Shown in pieces: positions 1-6,142 of a stretch of 6,713 bases of DNA; positions within the stretch are counted from its first letter, which is position 1; each line of letters starts with the position of its first letter. The translations under genes were made by a program, and so were the position numbers. The notes under the pieces are model-generated. The model did no database searches. It was not told the DNA's origin and saw only the letters and a program-made list of their open reading frames with translations. The stretch spans positions 1-6,713 of the forward strand of contig JAFQBR010000096.1 in the NCBI GenBank assembly GCA_017399665.1. Reading direction: 5' to 3'. The DNA comes from Clostridia bacterium (GTDB taxonomy: Bacteria; Bacillota_A; Clostridia; Christensenellales; Borkfalkiaceae).

Positions 1-1
1 C

Positions 2-1765
2 ACGAACCAAATAGAAAATTTAGATTTTTACTATTATGGCGTAACTAAGGCAGATGAAGACAGCCACGTTAATTTAAATAAAGGTGGTTATATTACAAAT
101 ATTGATGCAATTGGGGATATTAGAACTGTAACAATAAATTATGACTTTATAGATGCTGATGATCCTTTACTGCAAAATCAATACGGTTTTGGCTATTTAA
201 AGTACCGCGTAAGTGAAAATTATATTGATAACCCAAACGATTACGGAAAAATTATTACAGCAGTTGGAAGAGATTACGTTATTGATTTAAGTAAAAACAC
301 AGGTGATTTTTTTATTAGCTTTTGGTCACCGCGCAAAGTTGAAATTAATTGTATAACTATCGATTACGCTGAAGAAACTTACGTTAAAAATAACGACGAT
401 TTTACAATTCAAATTATTTCTACAAATGACCTTCACGGTCAAATATCACAAACTGAAGACTACCCAGGCATCTCTTCCTTGACGGCAAAAATACAGTCGA
501 TAGCAAGCGAAGGCGATCAATATAATATACTTCTTGACCAAGGGGATTTATATCAAGGTACGGCAGAAGCAGGCCTTTCAAACGGATATAATATGGACGA
601 TTTCTTACTTCAAAATGGTTTTGAATCAACTATTTTAGGAAATCACGAGTTTGACTGGGGCGAGCAACGCATTATTGAACACGTTAACTACTCTACCGTA
701 TCGATTTTAGCAAATAACGTAAGATATACTGATAATAGTATTCCTGAATGGACTACTCCATATAAATTAATTTCAAGAAACGGCGTAAAAATTGGCATAA
801 TTGGCGCTGTTGGCGACGTTGAAAGCTCAATTTCTGCTTCTAAAATCAAAGGAATTAAATTTTTAACAGGGTCCGACCTTACAGAACAAATTAAAAATGA
901 TTCTATTGCCTTAAAGGAAATGGGGGCAGAATTTATTATCCTTTCACTACACGACGGCGCAGATAGAGCAAAATCAAACGGCGCGTCATATCTTCCCTAC
1001 TATAACGTTGACGCACTAAGCGGTACACACGTTGATTTGGTTTTAGAAGGTCATACTCACCAACGCTATGCCTTTACCGACTCTAAAGGCGTATGGCACT
1101 TACAAAACCGCGGAAACGGCTCAAGCTTTTACGTTACAAAGATTGATTGTAATTATCAAAACGGCAAATATAGCCTATCTGTTCCCACTAGTCAAAATCC
1201 TTATTATTATACAGCAGATTTTTCTTATACTAATAATGTTATTGATGATATGGATTATTGGTATGAAATGAACGTTTACGGCAAAATCCAAAGTGAAGTT
1301 ATAGGTAAGAACGTTCCATATATGGACGACGAGGTTTTTGAAGCTCTAACAGCAAAGTTGTATTATGAATTTGGGCTTAAAATGACTGAAGGCACTTCAT
1401 ACGAGCTAACGTTGGGCGGTGGATTTATTCGCACTCGCACCCCTTATAATTTATCAGGCGGAACAGTTTGCTACGGCGACGTATTTAATCTTCTTCCCTT
1501 TGATAACGATTTAGTGCTATGCTCTATAAAAGGTTCGGATTTAAAGAGTAAGTTTATATTAACCAGTGATTCAGATTATTTTGTATACGGAAATACCAAC
1601 GTTAACTTAATAAATGATAGCCAAACTTATTATATTCTTACAGACAGCTACACAAGCGATTATTCCTACAATAACCTAACCGTTATTGAAAATTACACAA
1701 TTAATAATAACATGTATGCTAGGGATCTTGTGGCGCAATATTTTAAAAATACTTATTTAAAATAA
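2..1765 (+). CDS. 5'-nucleotidase / cyclic phosphodiesterase-family metallophosphoesterase, 5'-truncated by window edge
   Basis: The frame is open from base 2 to the TAA at 1763-1765, giving 587 visible residues, and it continues left of the window. Seen: a calcineurin-like metallophosphatase domain from about residue 137, with D143-x-H145 in NDLHG, D182 in QGDLY, GNHE at 213-216, H317 in SLHDG and GHTH at 350-353. These are the expected ligands of the two-metal site. A 5'-nucleotidase C-terminal domain follows, with GGGFIR at 472-477 and YGDVFNLLPFDN at 491-502. Residues 1-135 form a beta-rich region of unknown family. The family hydrolyses nucleoside 5'-phosphates or 2',3'-cyclic nucleotides outside the cell. 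Export is inferred, because the signal peptide would lie off the window. No C-terminal LPXTG or membrane helix is present. The TTG at 479 is not the start: using it would delete the D-x-H metal site. The exact substrate is unknown. Confidence 0.93.
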   Translation, partial: TNQIENLDFYYYGVTKADEDSHVNLNKGGYITNIDAIGDIRTVTINYDFIDADDPLLQNQYGFGYLKYRVSENYIDNPNDYGKIITAVGRDYVIDLSKNTGDFFISFWSPRKVEINCITIDYAEETYVKNNDDFTIQIISTNDLHGQISQTEDYPGISSLTAKIQSIASEGDQYNILLDQGDLYQGTAEAGLSNGYNMDDFLLQNGFESTILGNHEFDWGEQRIIEHVNYSTVSILANNVRYTDNSIPEWTTPYKLISRNGVKIGIIGAVGDVESSISASKIKGIKFLTGSDLTEQIKNDSIALKEMGAEFIILSLHDGADRAKSNGASYLPYYNVDALSGTHVDLVLEGHTHQRYAFTDSKGVWHLQNRGNGSSFYVTKIDCNYQNGKYSLSVPTSQNPYYYTADFSYTNNVIDDMDYWYEMNVYGKIQSEVIGKNVPYMDDEVFEALTAKLYYEFGLKMTEGTSYELTLGGGFIRTRTPYNLSGGTVCYGDVFNLLPFDNDLVLCSIKGSDLKSKFILTSDSDYFVYGNTNVNLINDSQTYYILTDSYTSDYSYNNLTVIENYTINNNMYARDLVAQYFKNTYLK

Positions 1766-1769
1766 GCAA

Positions 1770-1794
1770 AAAAACACCCATACGGGTGTTTTTT
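1770..1794. terminator. Bidirectional rho-independent terminator between the convergent nucleotidase and sigK genes
   Basis: ACACCC (1774-1779) pairs with GGGTGT (1784-1789) around an ATAC loop. The stem is flanked by an A run on the left and a T run on the right, which extend the pairing and give a U tract in either direction. It starts a few bases after the nucleotidase stop and reaches into the TAA stop codon of sigK (1793-1795), so one hairpin serves both genes. Confidence 0.9.
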
Positions 1795-2494
1795 AATGCA
1801 ATTCTATATTGTTTTTTTTGATATATTCTTTAATTTTTTCTATTGACTTTTTTTCTATACGTGAAATATATGAACGAGAAATTTTAAGTAACGAGGATAC
1901 TTCTCTTTGGCAAAGCGGTCTATTACCTTTAAGTCCAAAGCGCAAAACAATAACAGTATATTCGCGGTCATTTAGGCAAGCTCTTATTGTTTTTAAAAGC
2001 TTTTCGTAAAACAAATTTTGTTCTACCTGACTTAATACGCTTTCTTCATCAATAGAAAGTAAATCCATTAAGCTTAGCTCGTTTCCTTCTTTATCGCACC
2101 CAACTACTTCAGAAATTGATACGTTAGCTTTATATTTTTTATTGGCACGCAAAAGCATTAATATTTCATTTTCAATACAGCGCGCCGTATAAGTAGCTAA
2201 CTGAACGCCTTTAGAAATATCATAGCTGTTTATTGCTTTAACAAGCCCGATTGTTCCAACAGAAATTAAATCGTCGTTATCGTAAGCTCCTTGATATTTT
2301 TTTACAATATGGGCAACAAGCCTTAAATTATGTTTAATTAGCTTTTCTTTTGCATCGTTATCACCGTTTTTAAATGCAATTAAATATTTACGCTCCTCCT
2401 CTTTAGATAGAGGCTTAGGAAAACTATCACCCCCAATAGATGCACAAAAAAAGATGATTTTTCCAACAATAAAAGATAAAAAATCGGCAAGCAT
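1793..2494 (-). CDS. sigK: RNA polymerase sporulation sigma factor SigK (pro-form)
   Basis: Late mother-cell sigma factor that directs core RNA polymerase to coat and mother-cell lysis genes during sporulation. Numbering is from the upstream ATG at 2500. A hydrophobic N-terminus (about residues 3-22) is followed by FPKPLS (27-32), the hallmark of the SigK/SigE group. Sigma region 2 spans about 58-120, including NLRLVAHIVKKY and the DLISVGTIGLVKAI core. DKEGNELSLMDLL (136-148) matches the SigK linker. Region 4 spans about 176-226, with a helix-turn-helix ending in SRSYISRIEK. The full length of 235 is normal. The hydrophobic pro-sequence implies activation by SpoIVFB-type intramembrane cleavage, near Ser21 by comparison with B. 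subtilis. I chose the ATG at 2492-2494 (233 aa) because GGAG lies 8 nt upstream of it and only 2 nt upstream of the ATG at 2500. The gene is intact, with no skin-type insertion. A separate sporulation promoter appears to precede it. Confidence 0.95.
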   Translation of the reverse strand: MLADFLSFIVGKIIFFCASIGGDSFPKPLSKEEERKYLIAFKNGDNDAKEKLIKHNLRLVAHIVKKYQGAYDNDDLISVGTIGLVKAINSYDISKGVQLATYTARCIENEILMLLRANKKYKANVSISEVVGCDKEGNELSLMDLLSIDEESVLSQVEQNLFYEKLLKTIRACLNDREYTVIVLRFGLKGNRPLCQREVSSLLKISRSYISRIEKKSIEKIKEYIKKNNIELH

Positions 2495-2502
2495 ATACAT
2501 TT

Positions 2503-2506
2503 CTCC
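2503..2506 (-). promoter_or_regulatory. Ribosome binding site of sigK that decides the start codon
   Basis: On the minus strand the sequence reads GGAG-AA-ATG-TAT-ATG. GGAG is 2 nt from the first ATG (2500), which is too close for good initiation, and 8 nt from the second (2494), which is near optimal. The second ATG is therefore the likelier start. Confidence 0.7.
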
Positions 2507-2514
2507 ATAAATAA

Positions 2515-2543
2515 AATGTATGTTCTTGTCGATTTTTATATTC
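2515..2543 (-). promoter_or_regulatory. Candidate SigE/SigK-type mother-cell promoter of sigK
   Basis: On the minus strand, GAATATA (2543-2537) is followed by a 14-nt spacer and CATACATT (2522-2515). From memory, the B. subtilis SigE consensus is about GHATATT, 13-15 nt, CATACAnT. The -10 matches fully and the -35 matches 6 of 7. The element lies wholly in the 58-nt gap between the U32 gene and sigK. A start about 6-7 nt past the -10 falls near 2508, leaving a leader of roughly 14 nt that just includes the GGAG. No housekeeping TTGACA/TATAAT pair was seen in the same gap. Confidence 0.6.
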
Positions 2544-2552
2544 TTAAAGTTA

Positions 2553-3773
2553 TTATTTCCTTAAAATATCACCTTTTGACAGTTTTACATCTGTATAAAG
2601 CTTTAATTTTTGCTGAACAAGCTTTGCATCAACAACTTCGTAGCCCTTTTCATCGTAAAGTTTTTCAACTATAATTTTTTGATTAAAGCTAGCGCTCGGA
2701 GAAAGAACCTCTAAACAATCGCCCTTTGCAAATCTATTGCGCATTTCAATTATTGAATATTTCCCCTTTTCATCACAACCGCTATCTAAAACAAAGGCAA
2801 TAAAGGTTCTATCCCCTCTACTTTGTGAATCATCATAATTTACCGTTTGGTCATTTGCACCTAAAGTATATGCAGTTGTAAAGGCGCGATGCGCTGTTTT
2901 AGCAAGTTCTTCTTCAAATAATTGATTGTTTTTATAAGTTACACCGATCTTTTCATATTCATCAATAGCACGGCGGTAAGCGTTTATTACTGTTGCTAAA
3001 TAATATTCACTTTTCATTCTTCCTTCAATTTTCAAAGAACAAGCGCCACTTTTATAAAGCTCGTCTAAATAACTTATAAGGTTTAGGTCTTTGCTATTAA
3101 AAATATACGTTCCGCGAGAATCCTCTTCAACGGGTAAAAATTCGCCATCAATCTTAGATTTTTCACGTATTTCGTATTCCCATCTACAACATTGAACACA
3201 TGCGCCACGGTTACTATCCCTACCAGAAAGATAATTAGAAAGTAAGCATCTTCCACTATAGGAAATACACATTGCTCCGTGCGCAAAGACCTCAATTTCG
3301 CCTCCGCAATATTCAGCAATTTCTTTAACTTCTTTTAAAGAAAGCTCGCGCGCTAAAACAATACGCTTAACTCCTTGATCTACCCAAAACTTTGCAGAAT
3401 ATTTATTTAAAGTGCTAGCTTGGGTTGAAAGATGAATTTCTAAACCTTTAGCACATTCGTTTATTAGAGCTACAATGCCAGGATCAGAAACAATTACGGC
3501 GTCTACTTCAATTTCTTTTAAATAGCATAAATAATCACTTAAATGTTCAAAATCTGCATTTTTTGCTAAAATATTAACTGCAACGTAAAGCTTTTTATTT
3601 CTTTCGTGCGTATATTGTACGGCTTCTTTAAGTTGTTCTCTATCAAAGTTTTCGCTTAAAGCGCGCAAGGAAAACACAGTACCGCCAACGTAAACGGCAT
3701 CCGCTCCAAAATAAAGTGCTGTTTTAAGTTTTTCAAAATTGCCAGCTGGGGCAAGTAATTCAAAGTTTTTCAT
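2553..3773 (-). CDS. trhP: U32 family protein, likely TrhP-type tRNA U34 5-hydroxylase (YrrN/YrrO-like)
   Basis: 406 residues. The family was first called peptidase U32 or collagenase-like. TrhP members are now known to carry an iron-sulfur cluster and to make 5-hydroxyuridine at tRNA position 34 using prephenate. Seen: the N-terminal start LLAPAGNFEKLKTAL (6-20) with GADAVYVGG (23-31), the U32 signature at 161-179 (E161, H165, G166, C169, S173, G174, C176, S179), and further cysteines at 192, 195, 196 and 245 that could supply the remaining cluster ligands. KIEGRMKS lies at 248-255, and a U32 C-terminal domain covers about 324-405. The length fits YrrO (about 420) and is far short of RlhA, the U32 rRNA hydroxylase (about 650). 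The ATG at 3771-3773 lies 9 nt after the stop of the methyltransferase gene and has no clear Shine-Dalgarno, which suggests translational coupling. The function is assigned from family and neighbour; proteolysis is unlikely. Confidence 0.88.
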   Translation of the reverse strand: MKNFELLAPAGNFEKLKTALYFGADAVYVGGTVFSLRALSENFDREQLKEAVQYTHERNKKLYVAVNILAKNADFEHLSDYLCYLKEIEVDAVIVSDPGIVALINECAKGLEIHLSTQASTLNKYSAKFWVDQGVKRIVLARELSLKEVKEIAEYCGGEIEVFAHGAMCISYSGRCLLSNYLSGRDSNRGACVQCCRWEYEIREKSKIDGEFLPVEEDSRGTYIFNSKDLNLISYLDELYKSGACSLKIEGRMKSEYYLATVINAYRRAIDEYEKIGVTYKNNQLFEEELAKTAHRAFTTAYTLGANDQTVNYDDSQSRGDRTFIAFVLDSGCDEKGKYSIIEMRNRFAKGDCLEVLSPSASFNQKIIVEKLYDEKGYEVVDAKLVQQKLKLYTDVKLSKGDILRK

Positions 3774-3782
3774 ATCAATATA

Positions 3783-4415
3783 TCATTCGTTAAAATAAGC
3801 AATTAAAACACCGTCTCCGGCGTCAATAACAGTAGTCGTATAATTTTCATCTTGTGTAAGCTCGTCGATAAAAGCACGCATATTTCTAACAATTGTCATA
3901 TCGCGATGTGGCGGTTTTTCAGCCTCAACAAGCCCTCTAAATAGGACGTTATCGGCAAATAACACTCCACCTTTTACAAGTAATCGCTTAAGTTCGGGCA
4001 AATAATCGTAATAACGCGCCTTCGCTCCATCTAAAAATATGAAATCAAAGCCCGGATCTAAAAAGCGTATAACGTCACCAGCATCACCAAAATACATTGT
4101 TGTTTTATCTAAGTGATTATGCTTTTCAAAGTTGACTTTTGCCTCTCTGTAACTTTGCTCGTTAGCTTCTATGGTAACAAGCTTAGCATTTTTACATACG
4201 TCTAACATGCAAATACCGCTCATTCCCGTAGCCGTTCCGATTTCAAGTATTTTTTTAGGTTTTTTAATTTTTAAAGTCAAAAGCAAAAGATTTAGGCTCT
4301 CATCTAAAATGGTCGGTATACCCTGCGCTTTATATTCTTTGCGCATCCTTTCAATATCTTTATCTATTACAACTTTTACCTTTGATTGTGTAAATTCACT
4401 CATTTTTTTATCCAA
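3783..4415 (-). CDS. trmR: Class I SAM-dependent O-methyltransferase, likely tRNA 5-hydroxyuridine methyltransferase TrmR (YrrM-like)
   Basis: 210 residues, close to B. subtilis YrrM (217). Seen: SAM-binding motif I ILEIGTATGMSG (56-67), acidic E83 at the end of strand 2 (TIEAN), LDGAK with D129, and FADNVLFRG with D155 and N156. D129, D155 and N156 have the spacing expected for the divalent metal site of this catechol-OMT-like family. The expected reaction is methylation of 5-hydroxyuridine-34 to 5-methoxyuridine in tRNAs that read family-box codons. It sits between rnj and the U32 gene; B. subtilis has the same pairing in yrrMNO, which supports the tRNA role over a small-molecule O-methyltransferase. 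The start is uncertain. TTG (4413-4415) follows the rnj TAA directly and has AAGG 5 nt upstream. An in-frame ATG at 4401-4403 has only a weak GGA 7 nt upstream and would remove four residues. Confidence 0.88.
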   Translation of the reverse strand: MDKKMSEFTQSKVKVVIDKDIERMRKEYKAQGIPTILDESLNLLLLTLKIKKPKKILEIGTATGMSGICMLDVCKNAKLVTIEANEQSYREAKVNFEKHNHLDKTTMYFGDAGDVIRFLDPGFDFIFLDGAKARYYDYLPELKRLLVKGGVLFADNVLFRGLVEAEKPPHRDMTIVRNMRAFIDELTQDENYTTTVIDAGDGVLIAYFNE

Positions 4416-6071
4416 TTACACCTTAGTAATTACAGGAACTATCATTGGTGTATTCTTCGTCTTTTTGTAAATATAGTTTTTTAATGTTTTTCTTATTTTA
4501 TGTCTAATTTCTGAAGTATCGCCAATATCTTTTAAGTCAAACTGCTCTGCTGTTTTATAAATAAGAGCTTTGCATTCCTTTATTTGTTCTTCGCTAAGCA
4601 CAACGCCCTTTAATATAAAGGCGGGATCTTGAACAAGCTCTGCAGACTCATCTGATACAAATGTTAATGCAACGATAATTCCATCTTCTGCTAAATGAAT
4701 TCTATCGCGAATTAATGAATTTGTGTCATCAATAGTCAAACCGTCAACTAGTTTACTGCCAGCATGGAATTGTTCGCCTTTTTTCATTGATTTATGTGAA
4801 AGCTCTACGGTATCGCCAATATCACAGATAAGCATGTTGCTTTCTTTCATACCAAGCTCTTTAGCTAAACTGCAATGTTTTTTAAGATGTCGGTATTCGC
4901 CATGAATGGGAATAAAGAACTTTGGTTTTAAAAGAGAATGCAAAATTTTAAGTTCTTCTTGGCAGGCATGACCTGAAACGTGGATGCTGTTAAGATCATC
5001 ATAAATAACCTCTGCACCCTTTCTATACAAGTTATTGATTACATTATAAATGCTTCTTTCATTACCAGGAATGGGGCTTGCAGAAATAATTATTGTATCG
5101 TTATGATCTATCTTAACTTGATTAAAATCATCAGAAGCCATTCTGCTTAAAGCGCTCATTGGCTCGCCTTGACTACCCGTTGAAATAATAACTAGGTCTT
5201 TGTCTTGTATGTTTTTTATCCTATCAATGTCAACCAAAACGCCATCTGGAATATACAATTCACCAATTTTTGATGCAGTTTCAGCAACGTTAACCATACT
5301 TCTGCCTAAAAATGCAACCTTTCTTTTGTATTTTGATGCAAGGTTTAATATTTGTTGCACGCGATAAACGTTGCTTGCAAAAGTAGCAATAATTAAACGC
5401 TTTTTCAAGTTTGCAGAAAAGATTTTATCTAACGTTTCACCAACCACGTGCTCGCTCATTGAATAACCGCTACGCTCTACGTTAGTTGATTCGCACATAA
5501 ATAAGAGAACGCCCTTTTTGCCTATTTCAGAAAAACGTGTTATATCTACTATTTCGCCATTAATAGGGGTTAAATCTACCTTAAAATCTCCCGAATGAAC
5601 AATTACGCCAACAGGTGTTGTTATTGCAAGAGCACAAGCGCCGGCGATTGAGTGGTTTACGTTGATAAATTCAACAGAAAAGCAACCCAACTTAACTTTG
5701 CTTGCAGGTTTTACGCAATTAAGCTTTATGCCCTTTACGTTTTGCTCACGAAGTTTATTTTCTGCAAGAGCAAGAGTTAGTTTTGTCCCATATACTGGAA
5801 TTTTAACATCTTTTAATAAGAAAGGTAATCCGCCAATATGGTCTTCGTGCGCATGAGTAAGCACAATTCCGCGCACTCTATCAATATTATCTATAACGTA
5901 AGTGGTATCAGGTATAACAAGGTCTATACCTGGCATATCCATCGAAGGAAAGGTCAAACCAACGTCAACAATGATGATATCATTGCCAAACTCAAAGGCG
6001 GTCATATTTTTACCTATTTCCCCTACACCACCTAAAAAACGGATTTTTAAATTGTTTTGTTTATGTTTCAT
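4416..6071 (-). CDS. rnj: Ribonuclease J
   Basis: 551 residues, near the 555 of B. subtilis RNase J1. It is a cytoplasmic metallo-beta-lactamase/beta-CASP nuclease with 5'-to-3' exonuclease and endonuclease activity, central to mRNA decay and rRNA maturation in bacteria without RNase E. Seen: FLGGVGEIGKNM (12-23), the metal-binding motif HAHEDH (H73, H75, D77, H78), H140, D162 in HSGDFK, a beta-CASP region at roughly 210-370 with STGSQGEPMSAL (297-308), HVSGH (364-368), and H390 in IPIHGEYRH. A C-terminal domain follows HVSGH and the IPIH segment and runs to the end. The spacing of the ligands is within two residues of J1. ATG at 6069-6071 has GGAG 4 nt upstream. Its stop abuts the trmR start codon, and its last two codons (AAG GTG) contain the likely Shine-Dalgarno of trmR. 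J1 versus J2 cannot be settled here, but the complete ligand set favours an active J1-type enzyme. Confidence 0.97.
   Translation of the reverse strand: MKHKQNNLKIRFLGGVGEIGKNMTAFEFGNDIIIVDVGLTFPSMDMPGIDLVIPDTTYVIDNIDRVRGIVLTHAHEDHIGGLPFLLKDVKIPVYGTKLTLALAENKLREQNVKGIKLNCVKPASKVKLGCFSVEFINVNHSIAGACALAITTPVGVIVHSGDFKVDLTPINGEIVDITRFSEIGKKGVLLFMCESTNVERSGYSMSEHVVGETLDKIFSANLKKRLIIATFASNVYRVQQILNLASKYKRKVAFLGRSMVNVAETASKIGELYIPDGVLVDIDRIKNIQDKDLVIISTGSQGEPMSALSRMASDDFNQVKIDHNDTIIISASPIPGNERSIYNVINNLYRKGAEVIYDDLNSIHVSGHACQEELKILHSLLKPKFFIPIHGEYRHLKKHCSLAKELGMKESNMLICDIGDTVELSHKSMKKGEQFHAGSKLVDGLTIDDTNSLIRDRIHLAEDGIIVALTFVSDESAELVQDPAFILKGVVLSEEQIKECKALIYKTAEQFDLKDIGDTSEIRHKIRKTLKNYIYKKTKNTPMIVPVITKV
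4419..4424 (-). promoter_or_regulatory. Ribosome binding site of trmR inside the last rnj codons
   Basis: The minus strand reads AAGGTG-TAA-TTG. AAGG (4424-4421) is 5 nt before the TTG, and the rnj stop lies between them. This supports TTG initiation coupled to termination of rnj translation. The later ATG at 4403 would be 15 nt from AAGGTG, too far for this site. Confidence 0.5.
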
Positions 6072-6102
6072 TTTTCTCCAATATAATTATTTTTTTTCAG
6101 CT

Positions 6103-6134
6103 AAAAAAGAGCGTGTTTTTGCGCGCTCTTTTTC
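6103..6134 (-). terminator. Rho-independent terminator after valS
   Basis: AAAAAGAGCG (6104-6113) pairs perfectly with CGCTCTTTTT (6124-6133) around a 10-nt loop. In the minus direction the stem is followed by a run of T. It starts about 9 nt after the valS stop (TAG, 6143-6145) and ends 31 nt before the rnj start codon. Confidence 0.85.
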
Positions 6135-6142
6135 TTTTGCAA

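Noticed and set aside
420..629. Minus-strand open frame of 69 codons
   Set aside because: It is antisense to the nucleotidase catalytic region, with no ribosome site and no recognisable motif; the plus-strand frame explains the sequence.
1793..2500. Possible skin-type element or other insertion in sigK
   Set aside because: The reading frame is continuous, with regions 2 and 4 intact and no flanking repeats in the window.
2518..2532. SpoIIID-like sites (AAGAACATAC, and a weaker one around CGACAAG) overlapping the sigK promoter
   Set aside because: One is 9 of 10 and the other 8 of 10 to the remembered WWRRACARNY pattern, but the pattern is too degenerate in AT-rich DNA for a call without a matrix search.
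2553..3773. Annotation of the U32 protein as a secreted collagenase or protease
   Set aside because: There is no signal peptide, the cysteines fit an iron-sulfur site, and the neighbour is a YrrM-type methyltransferase, which points to tRNA hydroxylation.
4171..4470. Plus-strand open frame of 99 codons with a hydrophobic end
   Set aside because: It overlaps the trmR N-terminus and the rnj end in antisense, has no start signal, and its composition is that of a reverse-strand shadow.
6080..6090. TATAAT on the plus strand and TATATT on the minus strand just upstream of rnj
   Set aside because: The plus-strand box would point into antisense of valS with no gene and no clear -35. The minus-strand box would start RNA on the Shine-Dalgarno and has no -35.
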